From DYJK01 sp040755055 (GTDB taxonomy: Bacteria > Bacteroidota > Ignavibacteria > Ignavibacteriales > Melioribacteraceae): 64,000 nucleotides of DNA. Location: assembly GCA_040755055.1 (NCBI GenBank), contig JBFMBS010000009.1, positions 73,368 through 137,367 on the forward strand. Direction: 5' to 3'. Below are positions 26,220 to 34,575 of the stretch, in pieces. A program made the translations under genes and the position numbers. Each line of letters opens with the position of its first letter. Position 1 is the stretch's first letter. The notes below the pieces were generated by a model, which had not been told where the DNA came from, did no database searches, and was given only the letters and a program-made list of their open reading frames with translations.

Positions 26220-27149
26220 ATGAGTATTTGGGAAATTATATTTATCGTTGCTGCAATTATTCTATACATATGGTTCGAACGATTTAAAAGTGAAAATGAA
26301 AAGAAGTTCAAACTGAATATTCCGATTTTTACACCTCAACAGCGTAACGAATTTTTGGATAGAAACGGACCGAAAAATGTTCAAGAAGCATTGCAAATAC
26401 ATGAAGGTGGTTATAACTTTCATTGGAACAATGTTTTAAAAGCTGCTTCACTTCTAGGTGATGCCAAAGGCGAGGAAGTACCAATTGCCGTAAAACATTT
26501 AATAACAAATCTGGAAAGTGATGAACCAAATATTGTTGCAATCTCGGCAGTTTCCTTAGGTAAGTTGAAAGACGTTTCGGCGGTACCTCATCTTAAGAAG
26601 CACATTAACAGTCAACCATCACAAGTCCAGCTTGCTAGAGTAAAATCATTGGAGCTTGAAAAATCACAAAGAGAAGCTTATGCTAAACGCATTGGTGCTT
26701 CAATTACTAATTCTCGTACAATTCCCGATCTAAATGAAAAGCACAAAATGATTCGTGAAGCTGTAGCATGGGCTATTAATGAAATTGATAATTCCGTTAA
26801 GGAACAAAACATAAGGATCAACTCGAGCCAAACAATTAACATAGAAGAAGCATTTACTATTCTTAACAATTCAAGTCAGTTCATTAAAGAGAAACAGATA
26901 CAAGCATTAGCAGTACTGTCAAATGCTAAAGGTAATGATATTCCAAAAGCAAATAAGATATTGGTGCAAAATTTAATTAATACAGATAATAACATAGTTT
27001 TAATTTCCATAATTTCACTAGGGAAGATTGGTGAATTTACCGCAATAAACGATTTGAATAGATTATTTCAGGATACACCGGCTGAGAATGTTTTATTAAG
27101 AAATACAATTTCAGATTCAATCGATGCAATATTTAGACGAGGTCAATAA
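26220..27149 (+). CDS. Membrane-anchored HEAT-repeat protein
   Basis: 309 residues. One N-terminal membrane helix (IWEIIFIVAAIILYIWF) anchors a helical domain made of two similar halves: AASLLGDAKGEEVPIAVKHL with SAVSLGKLKDVSAVPHLKK, and LAVLSNAKGNDIPKANKIL with SIISLGKIGEFTAINDLNR. These are HEAT-type repeats, so the protein is probably a scaffold. The stop is directly followed by the next start (TAAATG). Confidence 0.7.
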   Translation: MSIWEIIFIVAAIILYIWFERFKSENEKKFKLNIPIFTPQQRNEFLDRNGPKNVQEALQIHEGGYNFHWNNVLKAASLLGDAKGEEVPIAVKHLITNLESDEPNIVAISAVSLGKLKDVSAVPHLKKHINSQPSQVQLARVKSLELEKSQREAYAKRIGASITNSRTIPDLNEKHKMIREAVAWAINEIDNSVKEQNIRINSSQTINIEEAFTILNNSSQFIKEKQIQALAVLSNAKGNDIPKANKILVQNLINTDNNIVLISIISLGKIGEFTAINDLNRLFQDTPAENVLLRNTISDSIDAIFRRGQ

Positions 27150-27617
27150 ATGAATTCTTGTTTACAAATTTTCTTTTTTGTCTTCTTATTACTAAATATT
27201 AGAGCAGTACCAAAAACTTTGCAATTAAATTTAATGCCATCCGGTGATACACTAAGTACAAATTTGGAAGTGTTTCAAACGTTGGCTAATGAATGGAAAG
27301 ATGCATATAATAATAACAACTTAATTAAACTATCTCTTTTATATTCGGAAAACTCAGACTATATATCATCACATGTAAACGGTTTGGTTACCGAGGGAAG
27401 AGATAATATTATTGCTTATTTCGGAAAAGGTATTGAACTTGGCGGACACATTGACTCGATAGAAATATTAAAAATCAATTTATCATGTGATATTGCCACT
27501 CTATTTTGTAAATATGAAGCAAAGAATTGCGGAGAAAAAGTTATAGGTAGAAATTTATTAATCTTAAAAAGGATTAAAGACAAGTGGCAAATTATTATTC
27601 ATATGACGGTTGTTTAA
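27150..27617 (+). CDS. Secreted NTF2-like (SnoaL/DUF4440) protein
   Basis: 155 residues. N-terminal signal peptide (LQIFFFVFLLLNIRAV). The mature part has the SnoaL/DUF4440 pattern: LANEWKDAYNNNNLIKLSLLY with a later VTEGRDNIIAYFGKG and the closing DKWQIIIHM strand. These cone-shaped domains bind small ligands or act as isomerases; the role is unknown. Starts immediately after the HEAT gene stop. Confidence 0.7.
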   Translation: MNSCLQIFFFVFLLLNIRAVPKTLQLNLMPSGDTLSTNLEVFQTLANEWKDAYNNNNLIKLSLLYSENSDYISSHVNGLVTEGRDNIIAYFGKGIELGGHIDSIEILKINLSCDIATLFCKYEAKNCGEKVIGRNLLILKRIKDKWQIIIHMTVV

Positions 27618-27636
27618 ACAACGAAAGGAATATAAC

Positions 27637-28170
27637 ATGAAAAAACTTATTTTTTTATTCATGGTTACACTTTTTATTAGTCGAAATATAATTGCACAAA
27701 CAAATGATGATAAAAATCTACAAATCAACTCGAAAGGAATTAAAATGAGTGAAACAAAAAAAGTAACCGGCATCGGCGGAATCTTTTTCAAATCAAAAGA
27801 TCCCAAGCAAATGCGCGAGTGGTATGCAAAAAATTTAGGATTGGCTACAAATGAGTATGGATCACTTTTTGAATTCAGGTTAAGCGATGATCCCGATAAA
27901 AAAGGATACCTACAATGGAGTCCGTTTGAAGATAAAACTAACTATTTCGAACCATCGAAAAAAGAATTTATGATTAATTACCGTGTGGCAAATCTTGAAG
28001 TTCTCCTTGAGCAGCTCAAAAAAGATGGTGTTACAATTTGTGATACAATCGAAACTTATGAGTACGGCAAGTTTTTGCACATAATGGATCCGGAAGGAAA
28101 TAAAATTGAACTATGGGAGCCGGTAGATACACCATTTACCCAGCAATTCGAAGGCGAAACCACCCATTGA
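27637..28170 (+). CDS. VOC/glyoxalase-fold protein with possible second internal start
   Basis: 177 residues from ATG 27637, with a signal-like leader (LIFLFMVTLFISRNIIAQ). The VOC domain begins at GIGGIFFKSKDPKQMREWY and ends with the typical MDPEGNKIELWEPV. A second in-frame ATG at 27745 (residue 37) has AAGGA six bases upstream and gives a leaderless 141-residue VOC protein of normal length, so one gene may make an exported and a cytosolic form, or the longer frame may be fortuitous. VOC proteins are metal-dependent lyases, dioxygenases or resistance proteins; substrate unknown. Confidence 0.75.
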   Translation: MKKLIFLFMVTLFISRNIIAQTNDDKNLQINSKGIKMSETKKVTGIGGIFFKSKDPKQMREWYAKNLGLATNEYGSLFEFRLSDDPDKKGYLQWSPFEDKTNYFEPSKKEFMINYRVANLEVLLEQLKKDGVTICDTIETYEYGKFLHIMDPEGNKIELWEPVDTPFTQQFEGETTH

Positions 28171-28199
28171 TTAAATGAGGATAGTATTAGGGAATATAT

Positions 28200-28586
28200 A
28201 TGCTCTTCAAATATTTTTTGCTCTGGTTTCCAATGGTGATTATTGCAATTGTCAACGGTTCAATCAGGCAATTTTTTTATACTAAATTTCTTAATGAATT
28301 AGCCGCACATCAAGTGTCTGTTCTATCAGGCATCATATTTTTTGCTGTTTATGTTTGGATCATAACGGGAGTTTGGAAAATAGAATCTTCTGCTCAAGCA
28401 ATAACAATTGGAATAATGTGGCTTGCAATGACTATCATCTTTGAATTTGTCTTTGGACACTTTGTGATGGGTAATTCCTGGGAAAAACTTTTAGCTGATT
28501 ATAATATATTTAAGGGTAGATTATGGATTGTTGTACTTATTTGGACGGCAATATCCCCATACATCTTTTTTAAATTAAGGAGTTAA
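28200..28586 (+). CDS. Small four-helix membrane protein
   Basis: 128 residues with four hydrophobic segments (FLLWFPMVIIAIVNG, VLSGIIFFAVYVWIIT, ITIGIMWLAMTIIFEFVFG, LWIVVLIWTAISPYIFF). No family recognised with certainty. It is 30 bp after the VOC gene and 6 bp before the YciI gene, so probably part of the same transcript. Confidence 0.6.
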   Translation: MLFKYFLLWFPMVIIAIVNGSIRQFFYTKFLNELAAHQVSVLSGIIFFAVYVWIITGVWKIESSAQAITIGIMWLAMTIIFEFVFGHFVMGNSWEKLLADYNIFKGRLWIVVLIWTAISPYIFFKLRS

Positions 28587-28591
28587 TCTGC

Positions 28592-28843
28592 ATGTATTAC
28601 ATTTTATTTTATAAAACGGTTGATAATTACATTGAAAAACGGGGGTCATTCCGTGAAGCTCATTTAAAGTTAGCCAAAGAATACCATGCAAGAGGCGAAC
28701 TTATTTTAGCCGGTGCATTAGCTGATCCGGCAGACGGTGCTATCCTTGTGTTTAAAGGTGATAGCCCGGCTGTAGCTGAAAATTTTGCGAAGAGTGATCC
28801 ATATGTATTAAATGGTTTAATCAAAGAATGGAGTGTCCGTTAA
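28592..28843 (+). CDS. YciI-like protein
   Basis: 83 residues, the usual size of the YciI/YCII-related family. Shows the family pattern REAHLKLAKEYHARGELILA, GALADPADGAILVF, and SDPYVLNGLIKEWSV with the conserved His and Asp. AAGGAG overlaps the stop of the preceding gene and lies nine bases before the ATG. YciI proteins resemble dimeric alpha-beta barrel enzymes; no established reaction. Confidence 0.8.
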   Translation: MYYILFYKTVDNYIEKRGSFREAHLKLAKEYHARGELILAGALADPADGAILVFKGDSPAVAENFAKSDPYVLNGLIKEWSVR

Positions 28844-28930
28844 TGGACAGTTGTGATTGGCGGGTAATTGTAAAAGTCGGCAATTAATTTTGTATTTGGA
28901 TTGTTATCAAATAAATGCAATCTTTTATAT

Positions 28931-29233
28931 ATGAAAAAAAACTTAGAGCAAATATTAAGTGAGATTCGAGCACTATTTGATCTCGTTCAAAATAAATATG
29001 ATGTTGAGAACATTGAAGTGTTTGGTTCGTATGCAAGATCCGATCAGAAAAGAACGAGTGATGTTGATCTGCTCGTCACTTTTAAAAGAACTCCTTCCTT
29101 AATTCAGTTTATTGGACTTGAAAACTTTCTTTCAGACAATCTCGGAATTAAAGTTGATCTTGTAATGAAAGATTCATTGAGAGATGAAATAAAAGGACAC
29201 ATTATTAAAGAAGCTGTTCCTATCTATAAATGA
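28931..29233 (+). CDS. mntA: MntA-type minimal nucleotidyltransferase (antitoxin), module 2
   Basis: 100 residues from ATG 28931; the upstream ATG at 28901 adds ten residues unlike the family. Motif VFGSYARSDQ followed by SDVDLLVTF. It overlaps the partner start by 4 bp (ATGA). Sequence differs clearly from module 1 at 21.6 kb, so this is a separate acquisition rather than a recent duplication. Confidence 0.85.
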   Translation: MKKNLEQILSEIRALFDLVQNKYDVENIEVFGSYARSDQKRTSDVDLLVTFKRTPSLIQFIGLENFLSDNLGIKVDLVMKDSLRDEIKGHIIKEAVPIYK

Positions 29234-29592
29234 AGAAGAACTTTTTAATATATCTTAAAGATATGTACAAATCGGCTGTCGAGGGGATTACTTTTATTCA
29301 AGGAATGAGTTATAATGATTTCGTCAATGACAAAAAAACACAATATGCATTAATACGCGCAATCGAAGTAATAGGTGAAGCAAGTAAGAAAATTCCTAAG
29401 TCACTCAAAGATCAATTCTCAGAAATACCATGGCGCGAAATAAGTGGGATGAGAGACAAACTAATACATGATTATTTTGGTGTGAGTCTCAAAGTTGTTT
29501 GGAAAACTGCTAAAGAAGATTTACCGGTGCTCAGCAAAACCCTTCATGAGGCAATTCAGATCATCTCGCTTAATAATTCAGGACGCGGCTGA
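29230..29592 (+). CDS. hepT: HepT-like HEPN ribonuclease toxin (DUF86), module 2
   Basis: 120 residues with the RX4HXY motif RDKLIHDYF and the IRAIEVIGEASKK helix. The last 37 bp overlap, tail to tail, the 3' end of the convergent PduT-like gene. The extra C-terminal residues (SLNNSGRG) are thus encoded opposite a shell-protein C-terminus. This suggests that the module was inserted next to that gene and lost its original stop. Confidence 0.85.
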   Translation: MKKNFLIYLKDMYKSAVEGITFIQGMSYNDFVNDKKTQYALIRAIEVIGEASKKIPKSLKDQFSEIPWREISGMRDKLIHDYFGVSLKVVWKTAKEDLPVLSKTLHEAIQIISLNNSGRG

Positions 29593-30107
29593 GGTATCAC
29601 AATTTTATTTACGAGCAATCCTTTATCGGCAATTACTTTAGCGCCGGAATCAACGGCACTTTGTACTGCTGCGACTTCACCGGTGAGTGTGCAGAATGCT
29701 TTTCCACCCAATGCCATAGCTAAGCGAATCTCAATTATCTTCACATTTGCAGCTTTTACTGCTGCGTCGGCTCCTTCAATTAATGACGCAACAGAAAATG
29801 ATTCAATAATCCCAAGCGCTTCGAGCAGATTTACATTCGAATGCCCGGACAGAGCCGGGAAAATATCTTTATGCACATTAGGGATGACAAATGTATCGAT
29901 AACGGCAAATTCAATTTGGTTTGCTGCTGCGTCAACTGCTGATTGAACTTCTGCAACATCACCGCCAATCAATACCATATACTTGCCGGAACAGATTGTT
30001 CGCGATAAGATCAGTTCCACCTTTGATGTCTTCAGCATTATATCTGCAGCTTGCATACCGGCTGCAATGCTTGTCATTTCTATTAAACCAAGTGAGTTCA
30101 TTTCCAT
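29556..30107 (-). CDS. Tandem-BMC microcompartment shell protein, PduT-like
   Basis: 183 residues made of two BMC domains (SLGLIEMTSIAAGMQAADIM near 5 and ALGIIESFSVASLIEGADAA near 97), the BMC-T architecture of trimeric shell proteins. C39 in RTICSGKYMVLIGGD is at the place where PduT (Cys38) holds a [4Fe-4S] cluster in the trimer pore, so a redox role is likely. AAAGGAA precedes the ATG. It is downstream of a PduS-like gene on the same strand; PduS and PduT interact in characterised systems. No other shell gene is in this window, so the rest of the compartment, if any, is encoded elsewhere. Confidence 0.9.
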   Translation of the reverse strand: MEMNSLGLIEMTSIAAGMQAADIMLKTSKVELILSRTICSGKYMVLIGGDVAEVQSAVDAAANQIEFAVIDTFVIPNVHKDIFPALSGHSNVNLLEALGIIESFSVASLIEGADAAVKAANVKIIEIRLAMALGGKAFCTLTGEVAAVQSAVDSGAKVIADKGLLVNKIVIPQPRPELLSEMI

Positions 30108-30120
30108 TTTAATTTCCTTT

Positions 30121-30207
30121 TATCTTGCTTCCCTTGCGTTTTCTTAATGATCTTTCGTGAAAAAGATTTGCACGCAAGGACGCTAAGTTTACGCTAAGAC
30201 CGCAAGG
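30121..30207. repeat. Direct repeat, left copy, flanking the GxxExxY gene
   Basis: Contains GCTTCCCTTGCG (30127-30138), an AAGATTT core and GACGCTAAGT (30179-30188). The same three elements appear in the same order and orientation at 30601-30675. Each copy is also partly self-complementary (CTTGCG with CGCAAG). Confidence 0.65.
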
Positions 30208-30208
30208 A

Positions 30209-30588
30209 TTATAAATTATTTACAATTCTATGAATTCCATCTTTTAACAATTTCACATTAAAATTTATCAAAAGACCAAGTTTCAAATCCAACAGCTTTA
30301 AATAAGTTAATACTTGAGCAAAGTGAACTGGTGCTAATTCTTCAACTGCTTTCAATTCAATTATCACTTTTTTGTTTACTAAAAGATCGAGTCTATATCC
30401 AACTTCGAATTTATTTTCTTTATAAACAAGAGGTATTGGTACTTGTTGTTCTACAAACAATCCTTGTTCTCTAAGATCAAAAGCTAAGGTGTTTTCATAT
30501 ACTGATTCTAATAATCCGGGTCCCAACTTTTGTGAAGTTCAATTGCTGTCAACACAACAATCCGGCATATTTCATTTTCATCAAGCAT
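30209..30588 (-). pseudogene. GxxExxY protein gene, frameshifted
   Basis: From TTG at 30526 the frame reads GPGLLESVYENTLAF... to the end of a GxxExxY protein (PDDEXK-like fold; ELKAVEELAPVHFAQ region), but it lacks the normal N-terminal helix. That helix is present in another frame upstream: ATG at 30588 gives MLDENEICRIVVLTAIELHK and then runs off into a stop. Two bases instead of three separate the two parts, so one base is missing at about 30527-30529. Either the gene is a recent pseudogene or the assembly has an error. Direct repeats flank it. Confidence 0.8.
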
Positions 30589-30600
30589 ATTCTTTTTATC

Positions 30601-30675
30601 CTTGCGTTCCTTGCGCTTCCCTTGCGAGCTTTGCGTGGGAAGATTTTTTACGAAATGACGCTAAGTCTTCGCAAA
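30601..30675. repeat. Direct repeat, right copy, flanking the GxxExxY gene
   Basis: GCTTCCCTTGCG at 30615-30626, AAGATTT at 30640-30646 and GACGCTAAGT at 30657-30666, matching the left copy at 30121-30207 in order and orientation. It lies directly after the PduS-like stop. Confidence 0.65.
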
Positions 30676-30686
30676 GTCATCAAAAT

Positions 30687-32003
30687 TTATTGCTTAATTA
30701 TTTGAACGTATTCATTACAGACTTGTGTCACTCTCCCGGAAATTGATGCGTGAACTTTCGACCCAAGTTTGCCTTCTTCAACTTCACCAATCAAATCGCC
30801 TTCGTTAACAATATTGCCAATTCTTACAACCGGTCTTGCCGGAACACCGGTATGTTGTTTCATCAAAATTTTTACTTCATTCGGCAGCGGACTTACCTTA
30901 TTAAAAGGTGTGTGCGAATTATAATTTAATAGATATAATTTCTTCATCATCATATTTAAAGGTACACGTCTTCCCTCTTTAACCGGGTGAACCTTAACCG
31001 GTTTTGTCTGCTCATATTTCATCCCGGCATTTTTCATATAAACTTTTCCCTGATCACAAGCTTCACGTGGATACAAATCCTCCGGGCATGCATAAAGAGA
31101 ACACAATCCGCACGAGCAGCATAGATCAGCATATTGATTCCAAACCGCTTCACCGCTTGTAGTAAACACCAACGACCTCATGACCTTGTGAGGTTGAACA
31201 TCATAACCTAATAGATATCGCGGACAGAACTCAGTACAGTAACTGCATTGATCACATGCTGATTTGCCGATCCGGTTCATATCTTGCACCGATCGTTCCT
31301 GGCGCTTTATCAAATAATGATCACGGGGCAGCACAATTATTCCGGCAGTTGTTTTAGTTACCGCTTCAGCCGGATCAAAAGTTAATTTGCCCATTAAAAT
31401 TCCGCTTACAAATATTCCGTAATCACGAACGGTTGTACCACCGGCATGTTTGATTAATTCACTTAAACTTGTCCCGATGGGTACAAAAAATGTCTGCGGT
31501 TTTTTGACTGCACCGGTAACACAAACAAATTTTTGCGTAACCGGTTTATCTTCTATTGCATGCGCTATGTTATAAAATGTTTCAACATTGTTAACTACAC
31601 AGCCAACATCTAAAGGTAAACCGCGAGTCGGAATTAATCTTTTTGTTGCAGCATAGACTAATTCATATTCATCACCCGATGGATAAAAATCACCGAGCTG
31701 GCACATCTCAATTTTACCGTTCGAAAAACATTTCTCTACTGCATCAATTGCATTGGCATTTTTAGATTTTATCCCGAAGTAAGCACGTTTTGCATTCGTC
31801 TGTTTGATCATTGCCTCTACACCTTTTACAATATCCGGTGCAAAGTTCAGCATAATTTCATAATCCTTGTGAATGAGCGGTTCACATTCGGCGCCGTTAA
31901 CCAAAACAAATTCAACTTTCGATTTTGCTTTCACATGTGTAGGAAAACCGGCACCACCGGCACCTACTACCCCGGCATTAAATATTTTCTCTTCAAGGTT
32001 CAT
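30687..32003 (-). CDS. PduS/RnfC-like flavin and Fe/S electron-transfer protein
   Basis: 438 residues. N-terminal RnfC/NuoF-like flavin-binding region (GVVGAGGAGFPTHVK, NGAECEPLIHKDYEIM), an SLBB domain, two [4Fe-4S] motifs (CDQCSYCTEFCP and CSCGLCSLYACP) and a C-terminal barrel-sandwich domain (RIGNIVNEGDLIGEV). This layout is that of PduS, the cobalamin reductase of propanediol microcompartments, and of RnfC-like proteins in other compartments. It probably passes electrons to cofactors inside a compartment through the PduT-like pore protein encoded downstream. Its start overlaps the SpoIIE phosphatase stop by 4 bp. Confidence 0.88.
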   Translation of the reverse strand: MNLEEKIFNAGVVGAGGAGFPTHVKAKSKVEFVLVNGAECEPLIHKDYEIMLNFAPDIVKGVEAMIKQTNAKRAYFGIKSKNANAIDAVEKCFSNGKIEMCQLGDFYPSGDEYELVYAATKRLIPTRGLPLDVGCVVNNVETFYNIAHAIEDKPVTQKFVCVTGAVKKPQTFFVPIGTSLSELIKHAGGTTVRDYGIFVSGILMGKLTFDPAEAVTKTTAGIIVLPRDHYLIKRQERSVQDMNRIGKSACDQCSYCTEFCPRYLLGYDVQPHKVMRSLVFTTSGEAVWNQYADLCCSCGLCSLYACPEDLYPREACDQGKVYMKNAGMKYEQTKPVKVHPVKEGRRVPLNMMMKKLYLLNYNSHTPFNKVSPLPNEVKILMKQHTGVPARPVVRIGNIVNEGDLIGEVEEGKLGSKVHASISGRVTQVCNEYVQIIKQ

Positions 32004-33238
32004 TGACCGATCCGTTTGATGACTACAATTGTTTTATCATCCTGGTACCTTGGTTCCGAAGTACTGAATCTAAATACATCATCTAATATGGTATGTGCAA
32101 TTTCCCTTGCCGTTTTATTGGCAGATTTTTTTGTCAATTCAATTAATCTCTTCTCTTCATAAAAATCGTACTTATCATTAGCGGAGTCAACAATTCCGTC
32201 CGAAAAAATTACCAAAACATCCCCAACTTCAAAATTGATACTGTCCGTTTCATATTTGGAATTTGGGGCCGGTCCAAGTAATGGCCCGGTCGGTTCTAAA
32301 CGAATTACGCTGCCTGATTTTTTTCTATAAAATATAGGCGGATTCTGCCCGGCATTCGCATAAAGGAATAAACCTTTTCTATCCGCAGAAAGTTCGCCGT
32401 AAAAAAGTGAAGAAAATTTATCGTCGCTGAAAATTTTATTTACAAGCTGGTTAATACGGTTCATCATCGGGGAAATTTTCATCTGGAAAGTGCTTGCCAT
32501 ACGAACAGCTCCGGATATGTACATTGCCTCGGCAGAAGCAGCTAATCCTTTAGAAGCAGCATCACCAACAACAATTCCAAGACGCTCTTCCTCATCACCG
32601 ATTTTAAGGTAATCATAAAAATCTCCGGCAACAGTATCTGCCGGTATTGTTACTCCAAACACTTCATAAAAATGGAATTTGTACTCATGTTCCGGCAAAA
32701 TACTTCTTTGGAGCTCCTTTGCTTTATCGATGTCTATAATTAAATGTTTACGGGAAAGTGAGAGGAATCTTTCTTTGAGTTTAGAGGTAAGTACCGTCGC
32801 CACAATATTCAAAGTGTATCTAAGATCGTCACCGATTTTATCCGAATTAACTGCAAGGAGATATTCATAGTATTTTTTTGTTCCGATCGAAATTTTTTTG
32901 CCGACTCCCGAAGCTGAGTAACGGAATATTCCTTTTGCTATAAGTGTTTTGTTTGTTTCGTCGGCTAGAATAGTTCTTTCCGATGTGACCCTATCGAATA
33001 TATCATAATCTTTAACCGGGAGAGTAAAGTCCTCCGATATTTTTTTGACATTACCGGTTTGGAATAACAGCTTGTATGATTTTTTAGAAGGGTTTAATTT
33101 CCACACCCTCCCACCGGTAACGTTAAACTCTTTTTGCATTACTATTTGTTCAACGACGGATTGTAAAAGTTCACCGTCGGTTTTGAAATTGCCCGATGCA
33201 ATTGTATCGATTGTTCTCAATAATTTTTTTTGATCCAT
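32000..33238 (-). CDS. SpoIIE/RsbU-type PP2C serine phosphatase with GAF-like sensor
   Basis: 412 residues. An N-terminal GAF-like domain (about 20-165) is linked by a helix (KAKELQRSILPE) to a SpoIIE phosphatase domain with the metal-binding motifs TVAGDFYDYL and VVGDAASKGLAAS, NAGQNPPIFYR, and VIFSDGIVDSAN near the C-terminus. Such phosphatases dephosphorylate anti-anti-sigma factors in partner-switching. No STAS or RsbW gene is in the window. Translationally coupled to the PduS-like gene, so it may report on or control compartment redox state; that is an inference. Confidence 0.9.
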   Translation of the reverse strand: MDQKKLLRTIDTIASGNFKTDGELLQSVVEQIVMQKEFNVTGGRVWKLNPSKKSYKLLFQTGNVKKISEDFTLPVKDYDIFDRVTSERTILADETNKTLIAKGIFRYSASGVGKKISIGTKKYYEYLLAVNSDKIGDDLRYTLNIVATVLTSKLKERFLSLSRKHLIIDIDKAKELQRSILPEHEYKFHFYEVFGVTIPADTVAGDFYDYLKIGDEEERLGIVVGDAASKGLAASAEAMYISGAVRMASTFQMKISPMMNRINQLVNKIFSDDKFSSLFYGELSADRKGLFLYANAGQNPPIFYRKKSGSVIRLEPTGPLLGPAPNSKYETDSINFEVGDVLVIFSDGIVDSANDKYDFYEEKRLIELTKKSANKTAREIAHTILDDVFRFSTSEPRYQDDKTIVVIKRIGQ

Positions 33239-33247
33239 AAGAATAAT

Positions 33248-34516
33248 TTATTCCGTATATGAATTAATAATTTTTTCTATCACTTCCTCGCAAACCTTGT
33301 TAAACTCATTTGAAGAGAAAGCTCTCATTAAACTATTATGTGTCGGTCGATAGACCCCCTTAGGGACATAACCGGCACCTTCAAATGCACCGATCTTGTC
33401 CTTAAACTTTTCCTCATCATTCGTAGGTATGGGGGTAGTCTCATCAACAAGATTTTTCCATTTGCTTTCAAAATTCACAAGTGTTGTTATATTCGGCTCC
33501 CACGGTTCAACATCCAACGGGTAATAATCCTGGTAAGTTGGATCATCACCGTATTCATCTGCTAATCCAGCAAGTCCGTGTCCAAACTCATGGACAAAAA
33601 CTTGTTTGGATAGCTGGTTATCTGCCGCAGCAACATTATAGTAATTATAGACAGCACCGCCTCCGTATTTTGATGTGTTCACCAAAACATAGATTTGATC
33701 ATTGGGTGCATTAGCCGCATAATCTCTAATTGCATGATAATCTAAAGTCATTAAATATCTTTCGCTATCGAAAGTGTAAAAACGGGAATTCAAAATTGTT
33801 TTAACCCAAACGTCTTTACCCGGAATATCAGTTCCGCTTTCTAAGGATGGGGCTTCTACTCCCCAAATATTTATTTTATCAGCGTTTTCCTTAAATGGAG
33901 AATATTCAAAGAGATAACCGGCGAACCGCTTACAATCATCTTTAAACTTCAGCATTTCATCCTTTGTGTAACCTTCCGGAATAATAACGATATCAAGTTT
34001 AGTTGATGGATCGCTGGAATTAACAACTTCAAATTTAGGATAAACTTTTGCTTGTTCCTGGATTATAAAATAATTATCGGGGTTAACCATATACTCAAAT
34101 TTCTTTTCAAAATTATTTCTTCTATCTCTCTTAAGAATTTCAACGCGGATTTTGTTTTTTGGGAAGGGCATTACAACAGAGCCGGAAAAAGTCCGCAGTG
34201 TATACCTGGCTTCCTCGGTGGATTGCCATTCTTGAAAGAGTGTTGAAAAACCACGCGAGTAGATTAGCGTGTTAGTCGATTCATCAAAAACTTTGAGCAT
34301 ATAATTTCCATAACCGAATTGATCGATAATATTTTTCTTTGTGCCACCCCATACCGGTTCTTCGATCAGCTTATCAAAACTAATTGTTTCGGAATTCTTG
34401 TCGCCGGTATGATAGAAATCGAGCCGGAGTGTTTTCCCCATAAAGTAATCGTCAAATTTAATTTGCGGATAAACAAACGAAAACGAGATCAACAAAAAGA
34501 ATAAAATTTTTTTCAT
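33248..34516 (-). CDS. Secreted M64-family metallopeptidase
   Basis: 422 residues. Signal peptide (ILFFLLISFSFVYPQ), an N-terminal beta domain, then the M64 catalytic domain: IVIIPEGYTKDEMLKF, and zinc site HEFGHGLAGLADEY (H309, E310, H313). The first characterised M64 member is the Clostridium ramosum IgA peptidase; other members have unknown substrates. It lies 9 bp upstream of the SpoIIE gene on the same strand, so it may be the first gene of that operon. Its own promoter would lie in the 125-bp repeat-bearing gap behind pyrE. Confidence 0.88.
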   Translation of the reverse strand: MKKILFFLLISFSFVYPQIKFDDYFMGKTLRLDFYHTGDKNSETISFDKLIEEPVWGGTKKNIIDQFGYGNYMLKVFDESTNTLIYSRGFSTLFQEWQSTEEARYTLRTFSGSVVMPFPKNKIRVEILKRDRRNNFEKKFEYMVNPDNYFIIQEQAKVYPKFEVVNSSDPSTKLDIVIIPEGYTKDEMLKFKDDCKRFAGYLFEYSPFKENADKINIWGVEAPSLESGTDIPGKDVWVKTILNSRFYTFDSERYLMTLDYHAIRDYAANAPNDQIYVLVNTSKYGGGAVYNYYNVAAADNQLSKQVFVHEFGHGLAGLADEYGDDPTYQDYYPLDVEPWEPNITTLVNFESKWKNLVDETTPIPTNDEEKFKDKIGAFEGAGYVPKGVYRPTHNSLMRAFSSNEFNKVCEEVIEKIINSYTE

Positions 34517-34575
34517 GTTTTGCTCTATTGGTAAATAACTATATTTTCACTTTTAGCTGACTGTCAAGAACATTG

